Of a stretch of DNA of 64,000 nucleotides, positions 41,323-52,034 are shown one piece after another. This DNA is from Teratosphaeria epicoccoides (lineage: Eukaryota; Ascomycota; Dothideomycetes; Mycosphaerellales; Teratosphaeriaceae). The stretch is from positions 1 to 64,000 of the forward strand of contig JADDMT010000045.1 in NCBI GenBank assembly GCA_021401465.1. Direction: 5' to 3'. Within the stretch, counting starts at the first letter, position 1; every line of letters begins with the position of its first letter. The notes beneath the pieces are model-generated. The model saw nothing but the letters and a program-made list of their open reading frames with translations, ran no database searches and had not been told where the DNA came from. The position numbers and the translations under genes are program-made.

Positions 41323-44300
41323 TCAAGTTCCCGCCCAGCCAAACACCTCCCCCACACTCCCCACACTCAACCTCACCCCTCCCACCGCCACCACGGCCCC
41401 GACAACCTCCACGACCACCAACGTCGTGATCCCCACCAGCATCCTCGGCATAAACACCCTGTATAGCATCAAATGCCGGCGCAACCACGCACTCTCCACC
41501 ACCGTCGCCAACGCAATCGCCGCGTAGACCAACACGTGCGCGGCCATGGCCCCCGCGACCCTGCTCAGCAGCAGCGGAGCTTTCGGACCGACTTTCCAGA
41601 GACTGATCGCTGGGACCGCGAGGGCGCAGAGAATTTGTGCGGCGTAGGTGTTGAGGATTACAAGGAGCGGGGAGAAGGGGTAGACGATGGTGGAGAGGGG
41701 GATGAAGGCGGATTCCCATTGGATTGTGGAGAGGGCGGCTTGGTGGCCGGTTTTGAAGAAGTGGTAGAGGCCGAGCAGGGCGAGGAGGGTGGGGCCGAGG
41801 GGGGAGTGGCGGAGGTTGAGCGCGTCGAGGAGGTCGAGGAGGTTGAGGATGGAGAGGGTGAGAAGGGCAAGGGCGCCTTGGCCCATGGGTTTTTGGAGGA
41901 GGAGCAGCGCGGGGAGAAGGGTGAGGGGGAGGAGGAGGTAGCGGGTGCCGTGGGTGTTGGCGTAGCCGTAGATGAGGAGTCTTTTGCGCGGGGTTTTGGA
42001 GGTGGGGGGTGGGAGTGGTGTGTAGATGTCGGAGGTTGGGTTGGACGGGTCTGTTGGTCGTGAGGAAGGGGGAGTGGGTTTGGAGGCGGTCGTGGGTGCG
42101 GGTTCTTCTTCTTTGACAGAGATCATGGGGCCGGCCATTATGTATGTTGCACCTCCTGCTGCGAAGGCTATGGCGAGCGTGACTTGCGCTACAAGGACTC
42201 GCACTGTCTTCAGCAGGTCTTTGGAAATGCTGTAGCCGGCTATGTCGCGACCGGCGAACCATTCTCCGTCGTCTGCAGCGTCGAGAATCCAGAATACAGC
42301 GACGAAGGCCAAGCTGACGCGAAGAGCATAGCGAATCCAGACAACGGCGGAGAGATGATAACTCTTTGTGCGCTTGAAGAAATGACTGACCACAGACGGC
42401 AGTATCAACGCGACGAGTGCGGGTATGCCGAGTTGCCAGCCAGCAGATGTCGAAGATGTGGCCGACGCATAATACGACGAGCGACAATTCGGCATCTGCT
42501 CCTCTCGACAAAGCCTTGACAACGAACTGATCCTGGTGGCCACAATGAAGGACACAGCATTTGCTGCACCAGTCGCGCGATCTTCGTATTCCTGCTGACC
42601 AAGCGATGATCCTAGCATCAAGACTCCAAACGTCTGCAACAAAAACAACAGCTGCTCGTCCTCCCAGATCGTGAAGCTATTCGCTGCAAAGCCTACACAG
42701 AGCATTAGAGTCACCAACGCACAAAGCCCACCCCAGAAGGTCCTCGGATACGGGATGCGAAGGACGTTGCGAGCCGGCCGAAACCCGGCCATGACAGCAA
42801 CAATGCCCCCGGCGCCGGCGCCAAAAGCGAGGCCTTGCAACCACTCCGAGTTCGCGACCAGATTGATACATGCACCTACGGCAGCGCCTACAGCTGTCCC
42901 TGCGCCACCCCAAGCGAGAAGAGGAGGCGTGAGGCTTGCTCGGTTGGTGTTGAGACCGTGGGCGTACAGTGCTAAGATGGCGAAAGTGCCGATCAAGACG
43001 GTGATGCCCATGCCCATGCTGACGAGATCAAAGCGCGCCCAGAGCCTCTTGCAGATGTCAAGATTCTCTGTCATGTACTTCAGGAAAGCTTCGCCTGCGA
43101 GTCTTGCGGAATCCCCAGCACTCTGACTTTTCTGGAAGACGCCATACGCTGTATTCGCCTGCTCCCACGCTTTGCTCGTGCTGGACACGGCAGACTTGTC
43201 GAGGCCCCGCGCTTTGTTGTATTTTCCTTGGTAGCGATGGATCTGAGCAGCGGTCAGGCGATTGACTTCTGCGAGATTGGCGAAGTCGATCTTCTCGCCC
43301 AGAAATGCATCTTCAATTGGCCGGCCAAGGTTGTTGAAGGGGACTGGCACACCGAGGAGGAATGCCAGAGTCGGTACTAGATCAATCTGTCCTACTGGTC
43401 TTTCCTTTGCCGTCATCGGAGGCTCTTCGGGCTTGTCGGGATGTCGCCCAAAGATTGCTTTCTTGGAGTACATCCACAACGCCGCCTGAACCTCGTCATC
43501 TGACTCGCCGCCGTGATCGCCTTTGACGTCCATGCCGTGATCGCCCATCACCACCAGTAAGGTCCTATCATCGAGTCTGTCCATGATGCGTCGAATGACA
43601 TCATTCATCTGCTTGAGCTTGTCCGTCATTGCTGGATGGTCGGGTCCATATCGGTGTCCCGCATGATCCACGCCCAAGTAGTGTCCCAAGATGACATGCC
43701 ATCTCCCGTCCATGCTTGGCTCCAACAGCGGGAACAAATGCTCGTTGACGCCATTGTCGACTGTGTGCAAGTCCCAGACATTGAAGGAGTCGTATGGCTT
43801 GGTGAGATTGGGCTCGAAGTAGCCGGGAAAGAGCGAATGCCATGTGTCGTCCCCCAGATGAACCACCTTCTTGCCCGCGCGGAACAGCTGTTCCACCAGG
43901 TTGTCCTCGTCGATGGCCGTTCCTGCAAAGTTCGAGCCTGCATCAATGAATGTCGGCAATGTCCCAGTCGTCAATCCCTTCAATCGTTGGAGCGTGGTGG
44001 TAGGCGGATCGGCGATGAACGGACGTAAGAAAGCATTCCCGGGCTGTTGCGCAGCTGTCTCGTAGAGGATGGGCAGGGCGTTATGGAAGTAATGCGCTCC
44101 TCCCTCGCCGGGCTTCGCTGCAAAGGGGACCGTGAAGTCGTAGCGGAGAGCATCGACGATGATCACCACCGCCTTGTCGAAGCTCTTCGGATGCCAACAC
44201 CCTCGAGCTGCCGAGCCGGGGACATGTGCGGGAGGGTCCCATCTGCTGCGGAGGGGTTCGATGGGGAGGACAGCGCATGCGGATCGATCGGGGAGGACGA

Positions 44301-44581
44301 GGCGGGAGAGGAGGAAGCCGGAGCAGAAGAGGTAGATGCCGAGCGCGTGGAACAGACTGCATGAGTCTTAGCAGGCGCAATGGGATGGGATGGGGGATGG
44401 GATGGGGGATGGGATGGGGAGAATGGGATGGGGGATGGGATGGGGAGAATGTTGTTGCATACAAGATGAAGATCAAGAAAGCTACGACGAGCCCATGCTG
44501 TGCTTTGAACTGCACCGAGAGACGCTGCTTCTCCTTCTCCAGCTCCTCGCCAGAGCGTCTTTGAGCCGCGCCATCTTCCAT
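41323..44581 (-). CDS. gpi13: GPI ethanolamine phosphate transferase 3 (Gpi13/PIG-O)
   Basis: Two exons (44581-44463, 44356-41323) encode 1,050 aa. Gpi13 adds the bridging phosphoethanolamine to the third mannose of the GPI anchor in the ER. Exon 1 carries a charged cytosolic N terminus and the start of the first membrane helix (VVAFLIFI), which splicing completes (LFHALGIYLFCSGFLL). The luminal alkaline-phosphatase-like domain follows, with VVIIVDALRYDF, TTGTLPTFIDAGSNF, GHYLGVDHAGHRYGP and VVMGDHGMD supplying the metal-binding Asp/His set. Downstream are about a dozen hydrophobic helices. The 106-nt intron is twice the usual size and contains ATGGG-type repeats. Codon composition flips from C rich to G rich in the last 80 codons. 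The -1/+1 frame ORFs over this gene are shadows. Confidence 0.92.
44379..44450. repeat. ATGGG-type minisatellite within the GPI13 intron
   Basis: On the plus strand, GGGATGGGATGGGG-like units with two GAGAATG interruptions; on the transcribed strand this is a CCCATCCCAT array occupying most of the 106-nt intron between donor (44462) and acceptor (44357). Confidence 0.85.
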
Positions 44582-44934
44582 CTGAGCCCGAGTCAATATT
44601 TCACTTATCGATCATTGCAAAGAATGTATGAGACAGCATCAAAGTAGAATCAAAAGTAGTAAAGTTAATCAACTTGATTGAAACGATGCAGGTGATGGTT
44701 TGGCATGTGCCAGCCATCTGCAGTGATCGACGCGGGCCGCCCACACAGCTCCCACGTGGCATTGAACCATTATTGTTATTGTTGCTATGATCATTATCCT
44801 GCTTTCAATATCTACCAGCACCACCCCTCGACCACTACTCACGATGAGCAGATAGCTCGCCCACAGTCCTATCTGCCGCGTATCCCCAACCAAACCTCTT
44901 CGCCCTGCCCCTCCCGACCCAGCTTTCCGCGAGA
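44582..44934. promoter_or_regulatory. Divergent promoter region, GPI13 and COG1
   Basis: 353 bp between the start codons of two secretory-pathway genes. A/T-rich pieces (AATCAAAAGTAGTAAAGTTAA near 44,650) and a TTATTGTTATTGTTGC stretch are present. Positional call. Confidence 0.45.
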
Positions 44935-47295
44935 ATGACATGCCAAATACCCGACCCTCGCACTTTGAAGACTTGGGATGAAGCATTCAAATATCCTCTG
45001 CCTGTCGTAAGGAGACTGGAACAGCAGCTTCGTAAGAATGTCGATGAGAATCGCTCCAAGCTGCGCTCCCTCGTGGGAGCCAGCTATCGAGATCTACTGG
45101 GCACAGCAGAGCGCATTGTGGAGATGGACGAGCAAGTCAGGCAGGTCGAGGCCGGGCTGGGCCAGCTGGGAAGCAAGTGCAATGCGCGAATCATGGAAAG
45201 GATCGGGGAGAGCCATGCGAAGATGAGGCTTGGGAAGAGGGGAGACGAGGAAAAGAGGGAGAGATATGCTGGCTTGGCACAGACCAAGGTGCTGCAGAGT
45301 GCGCTTATGGCTGCGAGGAGGACCATGAAGGCCGGCGGTGACTCGTTGTTGGTGGCCAAGCTGTTGGTCCTGGCGAGACTGCTACACAAGAGTCTTTCGG
45401 ATGGTGAACATCCGCCGGGGGTGCTCGAGGACTTCCAGAGAGATTTGGGCAGATTGCGAAAGAAGCTATTGAACTACGTGGAGAAAGCTTTGATTAAGGA
45501 GACTACGAGCAGGGAGACCTTGACTAATACATTGTGCGCTTATGCTCTGGTATCGAGCTCTGCACCCAAGGATGTGCTACGGCGCTTCCTGCAGGTCAGG
45601 TTCCAGCAGGTCGAAGCGGCGGCTGAGGAGGCCGACACTGAGGACGTATTGAGGATGCTGAGGCTGTACGAGCACACGATGCTTGACACCCGAGCACTGT
45701 TCCCAAGGCTCCTCCTCGAGTCACTCACGCAGCTCACACGTGGTCCTCTTCTGGACGATCTTCAGATGCGACAGTTACCCAGCCTCAATTTGGATGTCTA
45801 TGGTGACTGGATTGCCGAGCGCGTGCGCACATTCACGCCGTGGGTGCGACATGATAAGCTGGTCTTGCCCGACGTCAATAACGCGTTAGCATCGTGGTCG
45901 AAACAGGCGCAGCAATGCGCCGTTGACGCTATCAAGGAGTGCCTTGAACAGCAGCTTCACGTGGACGCCGTCATTGACGCGCGCAAAAAGACCATCATGC
46001 AATACCTGCATCTTAGCAGCTCACGTAGCGGCGAAGGAGACGTGTACGGCGAGACCATTGTTGAGGTACGGCAAGCTTTCGCGGACAAGCTGAAAGACAT
46101 TGCGACCAGCACAGCCGAAAGCTTGCAAGCTGCCAAATTCCAACTGGACGAGCCCGTTGAGGAACTGGATGCACCCACTTCGCTGAACTTGTGGCAGCTC
46201 GCATCGAGGGACATGCAGCTCAGCCGTGGCGCGAGACGCTTTCGTGACGATATTACGTCCAGGCGGCACGGTCGAAACGCTGTGCTGAAGAGCTTTGTCT
46301 CCAAATTCGACGATTGGATGCATCGAGTTGATGCGTTGCATCGCGCTCTACAGCAGATGAAAACAGCTAAATGGGACGATCAGCTCGATGTTGACCTGGA
46401 GGATGTACCAAATGGGGACGTGATCAAGGAGGATCTGAACAAGCGGGACCCATCAGACCTGCTGAAACATCTCGAAAGTGCCCTGGCAAAGGCACTGGAC
46501 AGCATGTACGGTTGGATACGACAGAACTGTTCAGATGAGGGCATACGAGCTGCACTCTTACTGCGCCTCCTTCGAGAACTTGAGCAGCGGAAAAGGATCT
46601 TCGAAGCGCAATACTCACTCTCGATCCCTGACGTCAACCCCACAGAAATTGTGCAGACTTTGCAGGACCGCATTGTCCAAGATGTCATTCAAAGACCCAT
46701 CGAGCAGTACGGGGCTGCATTGAAGAAACGGCGAAAAGTCAGCACGGCACTCTGGGACGGCGCCCCGCCTTTACCTGTCCAGCCCATGCCAGCCACGTAC
46801 AAATTCCTAGCAGCTCTGCACTCGGCCATGTCAGAAGCTGGCCCTGATCTCTGGAGTCCTCATGCTGTTGCGGGATTGAAGCGATCGCTCGATTCGCGGC
46901 TGGCGGAGCTCCTGAGCAGCAGCAGCATGGAAAAGCCTGATATATATCAAGACAAAGACCTGGCGAGTGATCACGCAGATGACAGCGTTGAAGATGGTTC
47001 AGACGACCAGGCTCCGAAAGCCAAGGATCCAGCGGCAGAAACGGCAGACAACGACGACGGCAAGACACTGCAGGGAGAAGTCCCCCTACAACTGCTTTTT
47101 GACACGCTGTATCTGCAACGCATCTTCTCCACACCTCTCGCTGATGCGAGTAGGCCCGGCCTACCGGCGTCAGCCGTACCAATGCGCGAGCGTCTCGCGC
47201 TGGAGCAGGCGTTGGAGGATCGATTGGCGAAGAGCGCGAATGAGTATTGGAAGCGGACGTATCTGCTTTTCGGGCTATTGACATCGAAGAGGTAG
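44935..47295 (+). CDS. cog1: Conserved oligomeric Golgi complex subunit 1 (COG1)
   Basis: An intronless 786-aa protein. COG1 is a lobe A subunit of the Golgi tethering complex for retrograde vesicles. The N terminus has the Vps51/COG-type pattern: a short preamble, then FKYPLPVVRRLEQQL, KLRSLVGASYRDLLGTAERI and VEMDEQVRQVEAGL, an amphipathic coiled coil expected to bundle with partner subunits. The rest is helical throughout (for example SLNLWQLASRDMQLSRG, YKFLAALHSAMSEAGPDLWS) and ends in an acidic linker and NEYWKRTYLLFGLLTSKR. The length matches fungal COG1. The start codon at 44935 lies right before the conserved preamble and follows closely on the GPI13 divergent promoter. Confidence 0.85.
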   Translation: MTCQIPDPRTLKTWDEAFKYPLPVVRRLEQQLRKNVDENRSKLRSLVGASYRDLLGTAERIVEMDEQVRQVEAGLGQLGSKCNARIMERIGESHAKMRLGKRGDEEKRERYAGLAQTKVLQSALMAARRTMKAGGDSLLVAKLLVLARLLHKSLSDGEHPPGVLEDFQRDLGRLRKKLLNYVEKALIKETTSRETLTNTLCAYALVSSSAPKDVLRRFLQVRFQQVEAAAEEADTEDVLRMLRLYEHTMLDTRALFPRLLLESLTQLTRGPLLDDLQMRQLPSLNLDVYGDWIAERVRTFTPWVRHDKLVLPDVNNALASWSKQAQQCAVDAIKECLEQQLHVDAVIDARKKTIMQYLHLSSSRSGEGDVYGETIVEVRQAFADKLKDIATSTAESLQAAKFQLDEPVEELDAPTSLNLWQLASRDMQLSRGARRFRDDITSRRHGRNAVLKSFVSKFDDWMHRVDALHRALQQMKTAKWDDQLDVDLEDVPNGDVIKEDLNKRDPSDLLKHLESALAKALDSMYGWIRQNCSDEGIRAALLLRLLRELEQRKRIFEAQYSLSIPDVNPTEIVQTLQDRIVQDVIQRPIEQYGAALKKRRKVSTALWDGAPPLPVQPMPATYKFLAALHSAMSEAGPDLWSPHAVAGLKRSLDSRLAELLSSSSMEKPDIYQDKDLASDHADDSVEDGSDDQAPKAKDPAAETADNDDGKTLQGEVPLQLLFDTLYLQRIFSTPLADASRPGLPASAVPMRERLALEQALEDRLAKSANEYWKRTYLLFGLLTSKR

Positions 47296-47953
47296 TCAAT
47301 AGCTTGCAACTTGCAACGCCACCTGTATGTAGCATGCCTAAATCCATGCTTGGTCTGCTCACAGGTCTCACTGCTGAAGGCAAAGCGGTTCGGGCAGTGA
47401 CTCTTATCAATAATTAAGCCACCTATCAGCTCGGGAAACAATAGACTTCACAAGCGATGATGTGATCGGATCATCAGTCGGCATTCACACGTGTGGACCC
47501 GGTGTAAATCGTGCCAATGGGCCCTTATCGTTGCTGCCAACAAGTCGATTGGATGGCCAAGCAGCAGCCGCATCGACAAGCAATCGACCGCATCCACAAC
47601 CCTGGAAGCATCAGTGCATTGGACAAGCATCATCCATCCCACCAAGTCGGGCGGCGGGGAGGACGGATGGACGCAATACGAAGTAGATTCACTCAAGAGT
47701 TGTGCGCATCTGCATGCCTTTCTTGGTCCCGACCAGGTGACGTACGAGCTTAGCCAGCGGGGTTGGCGGGGTACAGCTCGAAGCTAGGCTGAGTCAGGAA
47801 GGCGCTGGCGAGAAGAGAAACAAGAGTACATGTACTTCGTGTGGAGACGCCTCTTTCTTGCCTTCCACACACACCTTCCGTCTCCAACTTCTACCGCAAC
47901 GGCATTCAGATTCGGTTGTATTCTCGTTTTGGTTACAAGTTTTATTTGCCAAG
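47296..47953. other. Intergenic region before the GABA transaminase gene
   Basis: About 660 bp. Overlapping short frames in all three plus frames, no family signature. Probably promoter and leader of the downstream gene; the in-frame stretch 47,858-47,953 is open but reads through a leader-like segment. Confidence 0.4.
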
Positions 47954-49576
47954 ATGGCGTCCTTCATGCGCTCAGCAGCTCGCGTGCAGCCGGCGTTGCG
48001 GCGCTCAGCCATCCGTCCCTTGACCCGATCAATGGCGTCGCAGACCAAGCCGAACCACGCCTCAGCTGCCGCCGCCGCCGCCGCCGCGATCCGGTCGGCA
48101 GTCAGCGATGCCGGCGAGCAGCCCTTCTTCCCCGACGAGCCCACCGGCCCAGTCGTCCGCACCGAGATCCCGGGTCCAAGGAGTAAGGTGGCGATCGCAC
48201 AACTCGACAAGGTCTTCGACACGCGCTCGCTGAACATGATGGCCAACTACCAAGACTCGTTTGGGAACTACATCGCTGACCTGGACGGCAATGTGCTCCT
48301 GGACGTCTACGCCCAGATTGCCTCGATCCCGGTCGGCTACAGCAACCCGAGCTTGCTCATGGCCGCCACCAGCCCGGACATGGCGAGCGCCATCATCAAC
48401 CGCCCGGCCATTGGAAACTTCCCAAGCCACGACTGGGCGCAGATCTTGCAGACGGGTATCTTGTCCAAGGCGCCCAAGGGCTTGGAGCAGTGCTTCACCG
48501 CTTCTTCTGGCTCTGAAGCCAACGAGCTGGCGTACAAGGCGGCGTTCATGTGGAAGAGGCAGCAAGAGCGTGGTGGTGCGGATGTCGAGTTCACCCCGGA
48601 GGAGATCGAGAGCAGTATGAACAACGCCACGCCCGGTGCACCGAAGATGTCGATCCTGTCCTTCAAGACTGCTTTCCACGGCCGTCTGTTTGGCTCGCTG
48701 TCCACCACACGCTCAAAGCCGATTCACAAACTCGACATCCCAGCCTTCGATTGGCCACAGGCGAGCTTCCCTGCTCTCAAGTACCCGTTGGAAGAGCATG
48801 TGGAGGAGAACAGGAAGGAAGAGCAACTCTGCTTGGACGAGGTCGAACACCTCCTGACCACATACCACAACCCGCCAGCAGCTGTCATTGTGGAGCCGAT
48901 CCAGTCCGAGGGTGGTGACAACCACGCGTCTGTCGACTTCTTCAAGGGTCTGCGCGAGGTCACCAAGAAGCACAATGTGCTCATGATTGTCGATGAGGTG
49001 CAGACGGGCGTAGGAGCTACAGGCAAGTTCTGGGCACACGAGCACTGGGGTTTGGAGACGCCGCCGGACATGGTGACGTTCTCCAAGAAGGCGCAGACCG
49101 CAGGATACTACTATGGCAACCCGGAGCTGAGGCCAAACAAGCCGTACAGGCAGTTCAACACGTGGATTGGTGAGTCTGATCGCCTTGCATGCGAGTCACT
49201 GAAACCAACATACTGACGCAACTTCCGTCCAGGCGATCCAGCCCGCGCACTCCTATTCCGCGCCATCATCAACGAAATCGACCGGCTAGATCTCGTGACC
49301 AACACCGCCAACACCGGCGCCTATCTGTACTCCGGTCTCCAGTCTCTCGCTCAAAAATATCCGAACGAAATCCAGAACTTGCGAGGTCAAGGGCAGGGAA
49401 CGTTCATCGCCTGGGACAGCCCGAGAAGAGACGAGGTGCTGAAGAAGGCCAAGACGATCGGCATCAATATTGGTGGGTCTGGTGCTATGGCTGTCCGACT
49501 GAGACCGATGTTGGTGTTCCAGAAGAGTCATGCAGATATTTTGCTTGAGGGGTTGGAGAGGATTTTTGGGTCGTGA
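47954..49576 (+). CDS. 4-aminobutyrate aminotransferase, mitochondrial type
   Basis: Two exons (47954-49169, 49233-49576; 63-nt intron with GTGAGT donor) encode 519 aa. The PLP enzyme transfers the amino group of GABA to 2-oxoglutarate, giving succinic semialdehyde (GABA shunt). The N-terminal 40 residues are Arg/Ser/Ala-rich without acids, typical of a mitochondrial presequence; an Ala run of about nine follows at residues 36-47. Class III aminotransferase marks: YIADLDGNVLLDVYAQIAS, FTASSGSEANELAYKAAF, FHGRLFGSLSTTRS, the cofactor Asp in IVDEVQTGVGATGKFW and the Schiff-base Lys in TFSKKAQTAG near residue 379. Splicing joins FNTWIG to DPARALLFRAI. No neighbouring GABA-pathway gene is present. 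Confidence 0.93.
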
Positions 49577-50069
49577 GGGTGAGGTGTAACTGGGTTGTGA
49601 GATGGAGATGTGGCATGATTGTAGTTATGGGTATTTGTGCGTTGGGCATTTGAGGGCTTACGACTGCTGCCTATCGCTGTAAGGCATTCGAGAGCATGGT
49701 GTTTGTGGGATGGGCAGAATCACGAAGTTCACGACAGTGTGATGAGGAGCTTCGAATGACATATCATTTTTGATGTTTTGGTCCTATTACAGGTTTGGTG
49801 GTGTCTGAGAGCTCCTGTGTGATATATCACTGACGCTGAGGTACGCTGTGCATAACGAGATTGCAAATCTCTGTGTCGTACTGACGTTGCAGGTGGTGAG
49901 GCAGGAGCAGTGCACCAGACGCCCCGGTTCGTCCTTCGTTCTGCAGAAGCAGGCAGATATAGAGATCAACATGGACATTTCTTCTCGTGACCATTCATTC
50001 ACTCCTCATCCGAGAGCTGAGAGCTCGACAGCGACTCGGACTTCGAGGAACCGCAAATGAACCATCACC
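49577..50069. other. Intergenic region
   Basis: About 490 bp between two plus-strand genes; no coding or RNA feature recognised. Confidence 0.4.
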
Positions 50070-51163
50070 ATGATTCTCCAGACCCTCCTCTTCTCCCTCT
50101 TCCTCACCAAAATTGTCGTCGCTGCCTCCACCACTAACACCACCACCCACATCGCCACCACCCTCCCATCGCCCAACAAAACCTCCCCAATCACCTGCTC
50201 CCCGCCTTCTTCCTCCACGACTCAAAATCTCACCGTCAATCTCGCAGACGTCTACCTCGCAGCGAACCGCTTCTGCGAGCAGCAGACGAGCAGCGAGGGC
50301 TCAGAGAACGTGTTTTCCAGTGATTCAACCCCCGCCCCTCCTCAACGAGCAAACAAGCATCAAAGGAAAAAAACATAAAACAAAGAGCGAGAGCTGACAT
50401 ACCTCGCAGTCCAAGGCGTCGGCGTCCCCCTCACGCTCGAAAGCGACGGCGAAAATCTCGCGCGAATCCACACGACAGATTGCGTCGACAGCGTCGTCCG
50501 CCTGTGGGACACGTGCTCCGCGGCCGCGGGCGGCAAGTTCTTCGATGCGGAGAGCAGAGTCACATACTCGATCGGCGCCGAAGGGACCCCGGACGCCTCC
50601 CCGCAGCGCAACGCCGCGCACGCCCGCACCCACACCAGCGCTGCTGCTGCGACCCCGAGCGGAAGCAGAAGAGGAAGAAGCAGCGTCGCGGCGGTCTCCG
50701 AGCGCGAAGACTCCGGCCCCTGGCCCACGACCCTCTGCTTCTCCTCCGGCGCCATGCACTACACGCTCCCCTCGTTCCAGACCGCGGTCGGGAATTTCTG
50801 CGCGCAGTTCGCGGCCGCGACGCCGTTTTTGCACGACGCGGACGCCGCGCCTGTGGAGTATTTGTTCTGCTATAGGAATGCGGAAGTTGTGAGCCTCCCC
50901 CACCCCCCGCTCTCTCTCCTCGGTGTGAAGTTTCCATGTTATTAGACGCTCTCTGCGCGTTTGCTGATTCTTCGGGCGCGCGGAGGTAGTACTTTGAGAT
51001 TGAGAGCTGGTGCGGCGACACCCTGAATGAGCCTGGGTGTTTGGCCGCGTACGCGAATCTGCTTGAGGTGTGTCAGGAGGGGGGCAGTACGTATGGGGGG
51101 TTAGGATGGGATGGGTGTAATACTGTTGTGGCGGATGGTGAGTACTGAGCACATACACACACA

Positions 51164-51212
<49 letters not shown>

Positions 51213-51385
51213 CCTCTCTCTCTCTCTCTCTGCAATTCCTGTTCGGGTGGGTGTGCTGATGTGTTTTGTTGTGTGGGGCAGGGGATCCGAAGCTGCATCG
51301 GCCGGAGGGGAGTTTTGGAACTTGTAGTGCGGGCAGTGGGAAGAGGGATGGTGGTGTTGGAGGGAGGAGGGCCGTAGGGGCGTGA
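50070..51385 (+). CDS. Predicted secreted Cys-containing protein, four exons
   Basis: Exons 50070-50319, 50410-50888, 50990-51137 and 51282-51385 (introns of 90, 101 and 144 nt) keep one frame of 326 aa. A hydrophobic N terminus (MILQTLLFSLFLTKIVVAA) looks like a signal peptide, followed by three N-glycosylation sequons and a Thr/Ser-rich spacer. The middle exon has paired cysteines (TTDCVDSVVRLWDTC) and an Ala/Arg/Ser linker. Exon 3 gives SWCGDTLNEPGCLAAYANLL and then a CQ...YGG...GC pattern resembling ascomycete secreted proteins with a C..L..I...C...YGG...C core. No catalytic motif. The three introns were inferred from frame and splice signals; intron 3 contains a CT microsatellite. Introns are longer than elsewhere in the window. 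Function unknown; extracellular location is a prediction. Confidence 0.65.
51155..51231. repeat. CA/CT dinucleotide microsatellite
   Basis: A short ACACAC run passes into about 33 CT units with one CCCC interruption, inside intron 3 of the secreted-protein gene. Antisense reading gives the spurious GERERERERE-type ORFs. Confidence 0.97.
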
Positions 51386-52034
51386 GGGGGGCTGCAAGGC
51401 GGATGGGCGGTGCTGGTGGAAGGGGTTGGTTGGGGCTGGTGGGTGCAGGATGTTCTGCAGAATCAGACGGTACAGTCATAGTGGGCATCCTTACACCGGA
51501 GCAGTTCCACGTCGAGGCCAGCGGCTCCGTCTGTCTACCGCTAGACTGGTTCGTTGACAGTGCAGAGTCAACAGCATCATGAGTCATTTCCACGCTGTCA
51601 ACAAACGTGCGTGCTGTCGAACAGCGATCGGTCCTGTAAACGGGCTGTCAGCTGTGGGGATCAGCCATCCTTGACGACTGGCCAGTCGGTCGGTTGATCG
51701 ATAGACACCTGTTCGAGGCGCTGAGAGGCGACAAGCAGGAGTCGAGCGATTTTGCGTCCGATCCGGACGTTTCAAATGTTTCCATTTGACATTACTCTGC
51801 CCCTATCGAATACACCAACACGTCGTCAAAAGGAAGCCTCCCAAACGTAAACATCATATGTCCTCGCCAGAGCGCCACCGCTATCTACGCCCTCAAGAAG
51901 CATTAGCGAGCAAGCACGCATACCAGGCACGTTCATCCGCCATGACGAAGAAAACGCCCGCTAAAGCATTCCCCGCCACATCAAGCAATGCCAACCCGCC
52001 ACGCCAATGCGTTTCACAAACCTAGAAATGGCGT
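51386..52034. other. Intergenic region
   Basis: About 650 bp between the convergent secreted-protein gene and the 484-aa gene. GGTCGGTTGATCGATAG-type short palindromes near 51,690; no gene. Confidence 0.4.

Noticed and set aside
41201..42511. 436-codon minus frame rich in Arg, Pro and His
   Set aside because: It is another frame of the C-rich part of GPI13 and shows no domain.
50325..51593. 422-codon minus frame with Arg-Glu repeats
   Set aside because: The repeats come from the CT microsatellite read in reverse and the rest is antisense to the secreted-protein exons.
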